From NCBI GenBank assembly GCA_964588665.1, contig CAZPQQ010000008.1:8033-72032 (forward strand): 64,000 nt of DNA, written 5' to 3'. The notes below the pieces were generated by a model. That model saw only the letters and a program-made list of their open reading frames with translations. It ran no database searches and was not told where the DNA came from. The position numbers and the translations under genes were made by a program. Position 1 is the first letter of the stretch, and every line of letters begins with the position of its first letter. Below are positions 45,847 to 54,345 of the stretch, piece after piece. Origin of the DNA: UBA2160 sp964588665. Its GTDB lineage: Bacteria > Chloroflexota > Dehalococcoidia > Lucifugimonadales > UBA1123.

Positions 45847-46524
45847 ATGTGCGGAAGATTCACGCTGACCTCTCACGACGATGCTCTAGCCGAAGCCTTC
45901 TCGTTCACCCGAGCCGACATGGGCTGGGTTCCGAGCTACAACATCGCGCCCACTCAGCAGGTCTTCGTCGTGACCAACGACGGCGCCGAAAACCGTGCTC
46001 GACAGATGCGCTGGGGACTGGTGCCGTCCTGGGCCAAGGACGCGTCGATCGGCAACCGCATGATAAACGCCCGCGCTGAGACGATCGCCGAGAAGCCCAG
46101 CTTCCGCAGCGCGTTCAAGAAGCGCCGATGCTTGGTCCTCGCCGACAGCTTCTACGAGTGGACGAAGACCGGCGGCAAGAAGAAGCCGATGCGCATCACG
46201 GTCGGAGACGGCGAGTTGTTCGCGTTCGCGGGCTTGTGGGAGTACTGGCGCCCCTCCGACGACGAAGGCATCCTGTCCTGCACGATCATCACGACCGCGG
46301 CCAACGCCTTCATGGAGCCGATCCACAACAGAATGCCGGTGATCCTGCCACACGAATCGACGGCGGCCTGGCTCAACTCGAGTGTGGAGGACGCCGCGAC
46401 GCTCTCCGAACTGCTGCTCTCGTACAACTCGAACGCGATGACCGCCCACGAGGTCTCGACATTCGTAAACTCGCCCCGCAACAACACCCCGGAGTGCATC
46501 GCCCCGGTCGCAACACTCCTGTAA
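45847..46524 (+). CDS. SOS response-associated peptidase family protein (SRAP/HMCES, YedK-like)
   Basis: 225 residues. The catalytic set of the SRAP family is intact: Cys2 right after the initiator Met, Asn74 (MINARAET), Glu104 (SFYEW), His160 (MEPIHNRMP). The protein forms a covalent thiazolidine link with abasic sites in single-stranded DNA through Cys2 and protects forks. SYNIAPTQQV, MRWGLVPSW and FAGLWEYW are conserved. ATG 45847 with GGAGG upstream. Met1 must be removed for activity. It is followed by a one-base overlap (TAATG) into a cysteine desulfurase remnant. Confidence 0.94.
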   Translation: MCGRFTLTSHDDALAEAFSFTRADMGWVPSYNIAPTQQVFVVTNDGAENRARQMRWGLVPSWAKDASIGNRMINARAETIAEKPSFRSAFKKRRCLVLADSFYEWTKTGGKKKPMRITVGDGELFAFAGLWEYWRPSDDEGILSCTIITTAANAFMEPIHNRMPVILPHESTAAWLNSSVEDAATLSELLLSYNSNAMTAHEVSTFVNSPRNNTPECIAPVATLL

Positions 46525-46538
46525 TGAGAGACCAAGAC

Positions 46539-46889
46539 ATGCCCGACATATACCTCGACTACAATGCCACCACGCCGATCGACCCTCGGGTGGCGGACGC
46601 GATGATGCCGTCCATCCGAATCAGCTTCGGCAACCCGTCCAGCGTGAGCTTCAAGGGCCTGGAGGCCAACGCGAAACTGGCCGACCTAGACGGGGTCGCC
46701 GCGTCGGCAGGGGCCGCGTGCCACAGCGACCGGATCGACGTGTCGCCCGTGCTTCGCGCGATGAATGTGCCCATCGAGCATGCCATGGGCACGATTCGAC
46801 TCTCCGTCGGCAGGTACACGACTACAGATGAGATCGACTCCGCGGTTGAGCAGATCGGCGCCGTTGTCGGCGCGCTCGCCGGAGTCTGA
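46539..46889 (+). pseudogene. Cysteine desulfurase (NifS/IscS) remnant, internally deleted
   Basis: 117 codons. The first ~38 (MPDIYLDYNATTPIDPRVADAM...SFGNPSS) are the N-terminus of a class V aminotransferase-type cysteine desulfurase. From about residue 45 the sequence jumps to the C-terminal part, DGVAASAGAACHSDRIDVSPVLRAMNVP...GTIRLSVGRYTTTDEID. Some 250 residues are missing, including the PLP-binding Lys, so no desulfurase activity is possible, although the catalytic-loop Cys (AACHS) is kept in frame. An alternative ATG at 46524 would couple it to the SRAP stop. The open, undamaged frame leaves a reduced role conceivable, but a remnant is the simpler reading. Confidence 0.85.
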
Positions 46890-46909
46890 TCGAGGAAGGC
46901 GGCACCAAG

Positions 46910-48745
46910 ATGCAGAAGTCTCAGCCCCAGTACGATGTAGTCCTCGAATTCGACGTGATGGTCTCGATGCGGGACGGCGTCCGCCTGGCTACGGACATCT
47001 ACCTGCCGGCACGATCCGGCAAGCCGCTGTCCGAGCGCCTGCCCGCGGTGATGCAGCGAACCCCGTACAACAAGAGCGCCCAGGCGCTGCGGGACGACGC
47101 CGCGCAATACTTCTGCAGCCGGGGATACGTGGTCGTCTTTCAAGACACCCGAGGTCGGTTCAACTCCGAGGGCAAATTCGTAAAGTACCTGACCGACCCG
47201 GAGGACGGCTTCGACACCTGTGAGTGGGTTGGCCGGCAGGAATGGTCGAACGGCAAGATCGGCACGTTCGGCATCTCTTACGGCGCCCATACCCAGGCGG
47301 CGATGGCGGCCCTCGACCCGCCCAATCTCGCGTGCATGTTCCTCGACTCCGGCGGATTCACCAACGCACACGACAACTCCTGCCGCAACGGCGGAGCGTT
47401 CGAGCTGCGTCAGATCGTCTGGGCGTTCAACAACGCCAAAGCGAGCCCCGAAGCGATCGCCGACCCGAAGATTCGGGCGGCGCTGGAAGCCGAGGACCTC
47501 GGCGCATGGTTCCGACGAATGCCCTGGCGACGCGGTCACTCGCCGCTCAGCGCTGTCCCGGAGTACGAAGACTACATATTCCAGATGTGGACCCACGGCG
47601 ACTTCGACGAATACTGGCAGCAGCCCGGCATCTGCAACGAGATGTACTTCGAGCAGTACTCGTCGGTCCCGCAGATGCACTTCGGAAGCTGGTACGACCC
47701 GTACACGAAGACTACGACGAAGAATTTCACGGGCTTGTCGCCGATCAAGCAGGGTCCGGTGCGAATGGTGCTCGGCCCGTGGACCCACGGCGCTCACGAC
47801 GCCTCCTTCGCCGGAGACGTGGACTTCGGCGCCGAATCCACCGTGTCCGGGAGCCTGGCCGACGACTACAACGACCTCCGGTTGCGATGGTTCGACCACT
47901 GGCTCAAGGGCATCGACAACGGCGTCGCCGACGAACCGCCCGTGACGCTGTTCGCGATGGGCGGCGGCGACGGACACAAGACCGAGGACGGCAGGATCGC
48001 CCACGGCGGCCGCTGGCGCCAGGCGACCGAGTGGCCTCCGCCCGAAGCGGCGCCGACACTGTACTTCTTCCATCATGACGGCTCGCTGACGACCGGACGA
48101 CCCCCGTCCGACGCGCTGCCGAGCGTCTACCAGTTCGACCCCAACGACCCCGTGCCGACGGTCGGCGGCAACATATCGTCCGGCGGCGAGCTCATCATCG
48201 GAGGCGCGTTCGATCAGCGCGCCGGCCCCCGCTTCTTCGGCAGCCAGCAACCGTACCTGCCACTCGCGTCCCGGCACGACATCCTCGTCTTCCAAACACC
48301 GCCCCTCGAAGAGGCCATCGAGGTCACCGGTCCGATCACCGTGCGCCTGTGGATATCGTCATCGGCGGTCGACACCGACTTCACGGCCAAGCTCATCGAC
48401 GTCCATCCGCCCAGTGACGACTTCCCCAGCGGCTTCGACATGAACCTCTGCGACGGCATTATCCGAGCCCGATACCGCGACACGTTCGACCGGCAAGACT
48501 TGATGACCCCCAGCGAGGTGTACGAGCTGGCCATCGAGCTCTACCCGACGAGCAACACCTTCACCGCGGGCCACCGCATCCGAGTCGACATCTCCAGCAG
48601 CAACTTCCCGCGCCTCGACGTCAACCCCAACACCGGCGAGCCCCTCGGCCAAAACCGACGCACCGTCGTCGCCGAAAACACCGTCTACCACGATGCCGCG
48701 CGCCCGTCGCACATCGTGCTGCCCGTGATGCCGAAAGCGGATTGA
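46910..48745 (+). CDS. CocE/NonD family hydrolase (S15 fold)
   Basis: 611 residues. alpha/beta-hydrolase domain with MRDGVRLATDIYLPA, FQDTRGRFNSEG and nucleophile Ser123 in GTFGISYGAHTQ. The cap and C-terminal jelly-roll galactose-binding-like domain (ITVRLWISSSAVDTDFTAKLIDV, GHRIRVDISSSNFPRLDVN) is diagnostic of the X-Pro dipeptidyl-peptidase/cocaine esterase family. The N-terminus shows no signal peptide. Substrate is an ester or acyl-amide of unknown kind. ATG 46910 with GGAAGG upstream. Confidence 0.92.
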   Translation: MQKSQPQYDVVLEFDVMVSMRDGVRLATDIYLPARSGKPLSERLPAVMQRTPYNKSAQALRDDAAQYFCSRGYVVVFQDTRGRFNSEGKFVKYLTDPEDGFDTCEWVGRQEWSNGKIGTFGISYGAHTQAAMAALDPPNLACMFLDSGGFTNAHDNSCRNGGAFELRQIVWAFNNAKASPEAIADPKIRAALEAEDLGAWFRRMPWRRGHSPLSAVPEYEDYIFQMWTHGDFDEYWQQPGICNEMYFEQYSSVPQMHFGSWYDPYTKTTTKNFTGLSPIKQGPVRMVLGPWTHGAHDASFAGDVDFGAESTVSGSLADDYNDLRLRWFDHWLKGIDNGVADEPPVTLFAMGGGDGHKTEDGRIAHGGRWRQATEWPPPEAAPTLYFFHHDGSLTTGRPPSDALPSVYQFDPNDPVPTVGGNISSGGELIIGGAFDQRAGPRFFGSQQPYLPLASRHDILVFQTPPLEEAIEVTGPITVRLWISSSAVDTDFTAKLIDVHPPSDDFPSGFDMNLCDGIIRARYRDTFDRQDLMTPSEVYELAIELYPTSNTFTAGHRIRVDISSSNFPRLDVNPNTGEPLGQNRRTVVAENTVYHDAARPSHIVLPVMPKAD

Positions 48746-48941
48746 CGCCCGGCTAACTGTGGACCGACAACGATCTACGGTGGCATCGAGCCAAGCCGGT
48801 CCACCCACGATCAGCCGTTAGTCGAGACTAGGCGAGTCCCCAACCCGCCCCGCACGATGACCGTGTTTGCCTTTAGCGATGGGCGCATCGGGTGTATGCT
48901 TCGTGGATGTTCATGCCAAGTAGTCTTTGGAGCGCACCCTC

Positions 48942-49673
48942 ATGACCACGATAACGAGATCGTCCCGTTTCGATATTCCTGCCCGGACCGTAATGCTGGA
49001 CCGCATCGAGCGGTTTACTGAGCTGCCTTTGTTGGCGCTTTCATTCATGATGATCCCACTCCTGGTCGGGCCGCCGCTTTGGGACCTGTCCTCCGACGAA
49101 GAGGCGGTTTTCTACGTCTTGAACATCGTGATATGGGCCATGTTCGCCGTCGACTTGGTGGTGAAGATTGTCATCGCGCCCGAACGGTTCCGGTACGTTC
49201 GCAGCCACTGGCTCGAGGTGCTGGTGGTGGCGGTGCCGTTCTTCAGGCCGCTGCGGATAGTGCGTGTGTTCCTATTCGGCTCTCGCGTCCTATTTGGCGT
49301 GAGGAGGTTGGTGGGCGTTGACTACCTCCTTGTTTATGCGCTGGGGATTGTTATCATCTCGGGAACCATCGTGACGTCCGTCGAAGGCGCCGAGGGATCG
49401 TCCATACACACGTTCCCTGATGCCCTGTGGTGGTCGTTCGTTACGGTCACCACCGTGGGTTATGGTGACATGTTTCCAATCACTTTCGCAGGCAGGGCCG
49501 TGGCCGTCGTATTGATGCTGACGGGCATCGGCCTGTTCGGCGGCCTGGCGGCGAACGTAGCCTCGCTGCTGATACGGACTGATGAGGCGGCCGATTCGAC
49601 TATGAATGACCTTTTGACCGAAGTCAGGCTGCTCCGTGACGAGGTCGCGGGCCTACGTCGCGATGGAGGCTGA
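48942..49673 (+). CDS. Voltage-gated-like potassium channel
   Basis: 243 residues with the six-helix ion-channel layout: helices from about residue 28, an S4-like segment with spaced Arg (RPLRIVRVFLFGSRVLFGVRRL), pore helix and selectivity filter TVTTVGYGDMFP (171-179), then S6 and a short C-terminal coiled segment (STMNDLLTEVRLLRDEVAGLRR) likely to help tetramerise. Likely an inner-membrane K+ channel. ATG 48942 with GGAG upstream, rather than the TTG at 48927. Confidence 0.88.
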   Translation: MTTITRSSRFDIPARTVMLDRIERFTELPLLALSFMMIPLLVGPPLWDLSSDEEAVFYVLNIVIWAMFAVDLVVKIVIAPERFRYVRSHWLEVLVVAVPFFRPLRIVRVFLFGSRVLFGVRRLVGVDYLLVYALGIVIISGTIVTSVEGAEGSSIHTFPDALWWSFVTVTTVGYGDMFPITFAGRAVAVVLMLTGIGLFGGLAANVASLLIRTDEAADSTMNDLLTEVRLLRDEVAGLRRDGG

Positions 49674-49758
49674 TCGGCCGAGACGAAGTTGTGCCGGTCA
49701 TCAGCGTCGGTTATGCTTCTTCCAGGGTTAAGACGAAAGCAAACAAGGTGAGATCGAG

Positions 49759-50118
49759 ATGACGGAATCTGCCAACTGGGAAGAGTATCGAGGGTCGGTC
49801 GTAATACCGAGCCAGACCGAACAGCGCGGATTGACCGTGCTCCTAAACAAAGTCGACAAAGCGGTGACCGTGAAGTTCGACGAGCCTGTGGCCGGCGCGG
49901 CCGAGTGGCAGGGCGCCAACGTTCGCATCGTCGAGCGGCTCAAATACCACGAGATCCAGTTCGCCACGACAAACTTGCCCGTGGACACGGTCGAGCTTGC
50001 ATGGCGACTTAACGCCGCAAAGGCCGAGGACACCATTGCCGGAGTCGTGGTCGTCCGACCGAACGACATCCGCATCTCCGGCGAAAAGGGCTTCATTCTG
50101 AATCGCACCGAAAGCTAG
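49759..50118 (+). CDS. Hypothetical protein, 119 aa
   Basis: I do not recognise this protein. MTESANWEEYRGSVVIPSQT then beta-rich sequence (GLTVLLNKVDKAVTVKFDEP, ANVRIVERLKYHEIQFATT, TIAGVVVVRPNDIRISG). No membrane segment, Cys or obvious catalytic motif. Good Shine-Dalgarno (AAGGTGAG) and codon use like the neighbours support a real gene. Separated from the channel gene by 85 bases on the same strand. Confidence 0.65.
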   Translation: MTESANWEEYRGSVVIPSQTEQRGLTVLLNKVDKAVTVKFDEPVAGAAEWQGANVRIVERLKYHEIQFATTNLPVDTVELAWRLNAAKAEDTIAGVVVVRPNDIRISGEKGFILNRTES

Positions 50119-50283
50119 GCCGCCGACCCCAACTTCCTGCGGCAACCGCGTTTATCGAACGAACGCCTTGGCCGCCGTCGCTCCTGCCGCATACTGTGTC
50201 ATCACGACGCAATGGGGCAGGGGACGGGCGGTGTCGCAACGAGGGTCTGATTCCCTGCGAGGCCCTCCCGATACAATCGGGAC

Positions 50284-50306
50284 TTCGCCCTGAGCCTGTC
50301 GAAGGG
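50284..50306. repeat. REP-like palindrome TTCGCCCTGAGCCTGTCGAA
   Basis: Copy of the same small repeat found at 10751, 16911 (inverted) and 55195. It is surrounded by gene-free sequence (50119-50688) holding further repeats. Confidence 0.7.
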
Positions 50307-50353
50307 CCCGCAGTCGGTGGTTCGACAAGCTTCCAAGTAACGGCTCCCCATTT

Positions 50354-50446
50354 TGTCATCCTGAGCCGTAGCGAAGGATCTGGCTAACAGCGATACTTGG
50401 CTCCCTGCGAGGCCCCAGATGCTTCGCCTGCGGTCTCAGCATGACA
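50354..50446. repeat. Composite repeat with TGTCAT...ATGACA ends
   Basis: Starts TGTCATCCTGAGCCGTAGCG AAGGATC and ends ...GGTCTCAGCATGACA, so the ends are inverted. The CCTGAG.CGTAGCGAAGGATCT motif is a widespread type of dispersed bacterial repeat. No coding content. Confidence 0.65.
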
Positions 50447-50550
50447 GTTCGCGAACGACGGTTACTTCCACATGCATCGTCCGCCGTGCGGACATATCGT
50501 TGCTCGCCACGAACAGTATCGTTAACGCCGATTATCGCAATCAAGCACTA

Positions 50551-50689
50551 GCGTCCTGTCTCGAAGTTCGCTCAACAATTGCGGGCGAACGGAAGTATGA
50601 GTCTACTTGTTCATTGTGAACCCCGACAAAACCGGGTCTCATTGAAACACTCGGCGCGGTTTACGCAACGAACTTGCGAGGCAGGACAC
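50551..50689. mobile_element. MITE-like element, copy 2
   Basis: Inverted relative of 10651-10819, 139 bp. Left end GCGTCCTGTCTCGAAGTTCG, right end reversed GTGTCCTGCCTCGCAAGTTCG, with TA directly outside both ends (50549-50550 and 50690-50691). It lacks the nested REP palindrome of copy 1. The right TA lies within the stop codon of the Ddn-like gene. Confidence 0.65.
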
Positions 50690-51069
50690 TAGCTCACCTG
50701 GGCGTTGTCGACGTCCAGCTCCACCTCGACCAGCGGGCTCCTGGCCATCCAGTCGTCGATATCCCGTTCTCCGTCCAGTTTCGCGTGAATGAGCTCGAAA
50801 GCCGGCCTGCGCTCAGCCGCATCGGTTATCGGACGCGCGGTGGCCGGGATGTCCGCCTGTACGCTGCCTTTCAAGTGGAAGGTGAATCCGGGATTCGCGA
50901 TCATGTTGGCGTACCAGTCACGCGCGCCCGGCGTTCCTGTGATGTAGAACCTGCCGTCCAGGTTGTGGAACCAGATCTCCTTGCGTTGGGCGCTGCCGCT
51001 GGTGCGTCCTGTGGTCGTGATGTCGATCGTGCGGTCCGTCTCCAGAGCCTTGGCTACTCGCTCGTCCAT
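50689..51069 (-). CDS. Ddn-like deazaflavin (F420)-dependent nitroreductase family protein
   Basis: 126 residues. TTTGRTSGSAQRKEIWFHNLDGRFYITGTPGARDWYANMIANPGFTFHLKG is the hallmark block of the split-barrel Ddn/DUF385 family, which uses reduced F420 to reduce quinones, nitro or enone compounds. The family assignment implies that the host makes F420. ATG 51069. Divergent from the structured RNA element and pantothenate operon. Confidence 0.85.
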   Translation of the reverse strand: MDERVAKALETDRTIDITTTGRTSGSAQRKEIWFHNLDGRFYITGTPGARDWYANMIANPGFTFHLKGSVQADIPATARPITDAAERRPAFELIHAKLDGERDIDDWMARSPLVEVELDVDNAQVS

Positions 51070-51158
51070 TGTCGTGACCTCTCGTGAGATTTTGATGATA
51101 ATTTCCTGGCGGCTCGCCTGCCTGCCACAGGCTTAGTATACCGGCCCAGGCGCTATTT

Positions 51159-51350
51159 GTCGGCATTGCGCCATTGCGCCGACTAGGGAGCGCTGGTACC
51201 ATGAGGCTGCAGCCAATCCTGTCAGGGAACGGTGAGCGTTGATTGGGCGCGCAGCCTGTAGTGCACTGCGTATGGCTTCGGCCGCTGGCGGCGGAGCGGA
51301 GCCTATGCTGGCGCCTCCCAGAGACCTTCCCTGATGGATGGGAAGGTTTT
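51159..51350 (+). promoter_or_regulatory. Candidate structured RNA leader (riboswitch-like) of the pantothenate operon
   Basis: Reading the plus strand, helices nest cleanly. A preceding hairpin pairs 51159-51164 with 51178-51183. P1 pairs 51186-51193 with 51311-51319 (one bulged base). P2 pairs 51204-51210 with 51251-51257 and 51213-51218 with 51241-51246. P3 pairs 51268-51280 with 51297-51308 (one bulge, two G-U), capped by 51281-51284/51289-51292. These form a three-way junction with junction strands TGGTACCATG and GTAGTGCAC. An intrinsic terminator follows P1 at once. The P2 loop (51221-51229) can pair nine bases with 51327-51335 in the terminator 5' arm and loop. I do not match it to a known riboswitch class; it may instead be a free small RNA. 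Confidence 0.6.
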
Positions 51351-51355
51351 TTTTA
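51324..51355 (+). terminator. Intrinsic terminator of the structured leader
   Basis: ACCTTCCC (51324-51331) pairs with GGGAAGGT (51340-51347) around TGATGGAT, followed by a T run to 51354. It lies 170 bases before the start of the P1 peptidase gene. No gene is seen in 51356-51525. Confidence 0.85.
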
Positions 51356-51525
51356 TTTTGGCGGCCAACGGCTGACCCAGGCCTTCGCGACAATGTGATC
51401 ATTGGTGCTCTGGTCCTTTAGGGCCAAGCCTAGAACAGAGAACTCGGCCTGAAGTCCGAGGCCACCGCTGACACGGGTGCTCTGGCCTGCCTCAGGCGGA
51501 CCAAGCCACTGTCACGAAAGGAAGA

Positions 51526-52515
51526 ATGGACAGCTTCGGAATCACAACCGTGCCCGGCATTCGCGTCGGCCACTACACGGACCGTGAGAACGCCACCGGA
51601 TGCACCGTCGTGCTCAGCGAGGGCGGCGCGGTCGGTGGAGTTGATGTGCGAGGCTCGGCCCCAGGCACTCGCGAGACCGACCTGCTCGACCCAACGGCGT
51701 TGGTCACCGCGGTCCACGCGATCCTGCTGTCCGGTGGATCCGCCTTCGGACTCGGAGCTGCTCAGGGCGTGATGTCGTTCCTGGAGGAGCGAGGCACTGG
51801 CATCGAGTTCGGCGGCGCTGTCATTCCCGTCGTCCCGGCTGCGATCCTGTTCGACCTGGGTCTCGTGACGAGCGATGTTCGACCCGGGCCTTCCGAGGGT
51901 CGCGCGGCGTGCGAGGCTGCGACCTACGGCCGGGTGGACGAGGGCAGCGTCGGGGCTGGAACCGGCGCGACCGTCGCCAAACTGCTGGGCCGCGAGCGGT
52001 CCGTCAAGGGCGGCATCGGGACGGCGAGCGTCGACCTGGGCGGGGGACTGCTTGTCGGCGCCATCATCGCCGTCAACGCGGTGGGCGGAGTCGTCGATCC
52101 GGATACGGGCGATGTCGTGGCTGGACCGGTTAGCGATGAAGGCGTGATGCTCGACTCGATGAAGCTCATAACCACCCCGGGGTTCACTCGGCAGGCAGCC
52201 GCGGCTCCGACGAACACGACCATCGGCGTCGTGGCGACCAATGCGACGCTCGACAAAAGCCAGGCCAACAAGCTGGCGTCAGTGGCTCACGACGGCCTCG
52301 CCATGGCGGTGCGACCAACCCACATGATGAGCGACGGCGACACGATCTTCGCTCTGGCGACCGGAACGACGGATTCGGCGGTCGACGTCAACCGCGTCTA
52401 CGCCGCTGCGGCCCTCAGCGTGAGCCGGGCGATAGTTCGGGCGGTGCGCAAGGCCGATGGCATTGGCGGCGTGCCGAGCATCGACGAGTTGGGCAACGGA
52501 TCGAGCGATGACTGA
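51526..52515 (+). CDS. P1-family peptidase (DmpA/BapA beta-aminopeptidase-like)
   Basis: 329 residues of the Ntn-hydrolase-like P1 (S58) family, which self-cleaves to expose an N-terminal Ser/Thr nucleophile. ITTVPGIRVGHYTD, RGSAPGTRETDLLDP, ILLSGGSAFGLGAAQGVM and GGIGTASVDL are conserved. The cleavage site is expected in APTN230-TTIGVVATNA, leaving Thr231 or Thr232 as nucleophile. Characterised members release N-terminal beta-alanine or D-amino acids from peptides. Its 3' end overlaps the DUF2520 gene by eight bases (52508-52515), and panB and panC follow, so beta-alanine supply for PanC is an attractive role, but inferred. Start ATG 51526 with AAGGAAG upstream. Confidence 0.88.
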   Translation: MDSFGITTVPGIRVGHYTDRENATGCTVVLSEGGAVGGVDVRGSAPGTRETDLLDPTALVTAVHAILLSGGSAFGLGAAQGVMSFLEERGTGIEFGGAVIPVVPAAILFDLGLVTSDVRPGPSEGRAACEAATYGRVDEGSVGAGTGATVAKLLGRERSVKGGIGTASVDLGGGLLVGAIIAVNAVGGVVDPDTGDVVAGPVSDEGVMLDSMKLITTPGFTRQAAAAPTNTTIGVVATNATLDKSQANKLASVAHDGLAMAVRPTHMMSDGDTIFALATGTTDSAVDVNRVYAAAALSVSRAIVRAVRKADGIGGVPSIDELGNGSSDD

Positions 52516-53425
52516 AGCTATGGCATTCGACGAGACCACCTCGCTGGCTTTCGTTGGCGCGGGCTCCGTGGGCGGGTCGCTGGCCATTGCGCTGGCGAAC
52601 GCCGGATACCCGGTAGTCGCGGTCGCCAGCCGAACCTTCGCCTCGGCGCAGGCAGTCGCCGACAGAATCCCCGGATGCTCAGCCTTCAAGAACATCGCCG
52701 AGGCTGCCGGGAGCGCACAGTTCGTGTTCATAACGACTCCGGACGATGCAATCGGCCCCACCTGCGAATCGATACCCTGGCGGCCCGGCCAGGGCGTCGC
52801 CCACTGCTCCGGAGCGGCATCGGTGGATGTTCTCGACCCGGCGACGGCGCAGGGCGCGATCGCGGGCGCGTTCCATCCGCTGCAGTCATTCAACTCGATC
52901 GAGAACGGCGTCCATGCTGTGCCTGGGACCACCTTCGGCATCGAGGGCGACGCCCCGATGCGAGAGTACCTGAGCGACATGGCGCGCGCTGTCGGCGGGA
53001 ATCCGATTCTCTTGAAACCCGAGGACAAGGTCCTGTACCACACGTCCGGCGTACTCATGGGCAACTTGCTGGCCGTGCTCGGGTCGGTTGCGTCGAGGAT
53101 ATGGGAGCGGTTCGACCACACCACCGACGAGGGCGCCAAGGCGCTCGCCCCGATAATGAAGGCGGTGGCGACCAACCTCGAGACATCGGGCGTGCCGGGA
53201 GTGATCGCCGGCCCATACCCCAGGGGCGACATCGGCACGGTTCGCAAGCATCTCGAGGCTTTGAGTGCGGGTGTGCCGGAGTACCTTCCGCTGTACTGCG
53301 AGCTGGCTCTGGCCGGTCTGCCGTTCGCGGTCGAAAAAGGCGCGCTGGACCCAGAGCGTGCGCGAGAGATCGAAACTTTGGTCAACCAGTACAAATCTCG
53401 ACAGGCGAGTCGTGCGACTGCCTGA
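52508..53425 (+). CDS. Rossmann/DUF2520 oxidoreductase-like protein
   Basis: 305 residues. N-terminal NAD(P) fold LAFVGAGSVGGSLAIALANAGY, then FVFITTPDDAIGPTC, HCSGAASVDVL and the DUF2520 signature FHPLQSFNS, with helical C-terminal domain VLYHTSGVLMGNLLAVL. This family (COG5495) is often found next to pantothenate genes and resembles ketopantoate reductase and F420-dependent oxidoreductases in fold. A PanE-like role in reducing ketopantoate is plausible in this operon, as no panE is visible in the window. The ATG at 52508 overlaps the stop of the P1 peptidase. Confidence 0.85.
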   Translation: MTEAMAFDETTSLAFVGAGSVGGSLAIALANAGYPVVAVASRTFASAQAVADRIPGCSAFKNIAEAAGSAQFVFITTPDDAIGPTCESIPWRPGQGVAHCSGAASVDVLDPATAQGAIAGAFHPLQSFNSIENGVHAVPGTTFGIEGDAPMREYLSDMARAVGGNPILLKPEDKVLYHTSGVLMGNLLAVLGSVASRIWERFDHTTDEGAKALAPIMKAVATNLETSGVPGVIAGPYPRGDIGTVRKHLEALSAGVPEYLPLYCELALAGLPFAVEKGALDPERAREIETLVNQYKSRQASRATA

Positions 53426-53474
53426 TCGGAAAAGACGGACTTCACTCAAGAGAAGAAATGAGGAGGTACCAATC

Positions 53475-54323
53475 GTGCGTGTAACCATCAGAGACCTGCG
53501 GCAGATGAAGCGTCGGGGCGAGAAGATCCCCATGATGACTGCCTACGACTACACGTCGGCCAAACTGCTCGAGCAGGCCGGAATTCCGCTCATGCTGGTC
53601 GGCGACAGCCTGGGTCAGGTCGTCCTCGGCTACGATTCGACGGTCCCGGTGACCATGGACGAGATGATTCACCACATCAAAACCGTTGTGCGCGGCACGG
53701 AGACAGCGCACATCATCGGCGACATGCCTTTCGGGAGCTATCACGCCGACATACCGGAAGCCATCCGCAACGCGGCCCGCTTGCTCAAAGAGGGCGGCGC
53801 GCAGTCGGTGAAGCTCGAAGGCGGCCAGCACATGGCGGAAACAGTGAGCCGCATCGTAAAGAGCGGCATCCCCGTCATGGGCCACATCGGCCTGACTCCT
53901 CAGTCCGTCAATCAGCTTGGAGGCTATCGAGTGCAAGGCAAGTCGCTAAGCGCGGCGATGGATCTAATGGAAGACGCCAGAGTGCTTGAGGAAGCCGGCG
54001 CATACGCAATAGTCCTCGAGTGCGTACCGGCTCAGCTTTCGAAGATGATCAGCGATCGCGTGAAAGTCCCGGTGATCGGCATCGGAGCGGGCGTCGGCTG
54101 CGACGGGCAGGTGCAAGTGTTCCACGACTTCCTGGGCTTATTCGACGATTTCGTGCCCAAGCACGCCCGCCACTACGCCGAGTTGGGCGAGGCGATCAAG
54201 AATGCCGCCACAGCGTACATCTCCGACGTCCAGACGGAAGCCTTCCCGACGGAAAAAGAGAGCTACACGATGAGCGACTCGGTCGCCCACGAGTTGGAGG
54301 GCCGCGCGTTCAAACCAGCTTAG
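53475..54323 (+). CDS. panB: 3-methyl-2-oxobutanoate hydroxymethyltransferase
   Basis: 282 residues. Transfers a hydroxymethyl group from methylene-tetrahydrofolate to ketoisovalerate, giving ketopantoate, the first pantothenate-specific step. KIPMMTAYDYTSAKLLEQAG, MLVGDSLGQVVLGYDSTVPV (metal-binding Asp) and MGHIGLTPQSVNQLGGYRVQG are family signatures; GIGAGVGCDGQVQVFHD is near the C-terminus. GTG start 53475 with AGGAGG eight bases upstream. 49 bases after the DUF2520 gene; panC follows. Confidence 0.96.
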   Translation: MRVTIRDLRQMKRRGEKIPMMTAYDYTSAKLLEQAGIPLMLVGDSLGQVVLGYDSTVPVTMDEMIHHIKTVVRGTETAHIIGDMPFGSYHADIPEAIRNAARLLKEGGAQSVKLEGGQHMAETVSRIVKSGIPVMGHIGLTPQSVNQLGGYRVQGKSLSAAMDLMEDARVLEEAGAYAIVLECVPAQLSKMISDRVKVPVIGIGAGVGCDGQVQVFHDFLGLFDDFVPKHARHYAELGEAIKNAATAYISDVQTEAFPTEKESYTMSDSVAHELEGRAFKPA

Positions 54324-54345
54324 TCACCGCCTTGAACAGCAAACG

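Noticed and set aside
46559..48295. Long open frame on the minus strand opposite the desulfurase remnant and CocE hydrolase
   Set aside because: It mirrors codon positions of the plus-strand hydrolase in GC-rich DNA, has Arg/His/Val-rich composition and no family motif.
51500..51515. GCCACTG as part of a cobalamin riboswitch before the P1 peptidase gene
   Set aside because: Only the heptamer is present; the other conserved cobalamin-riboswitch boxes and fold are not found around it.
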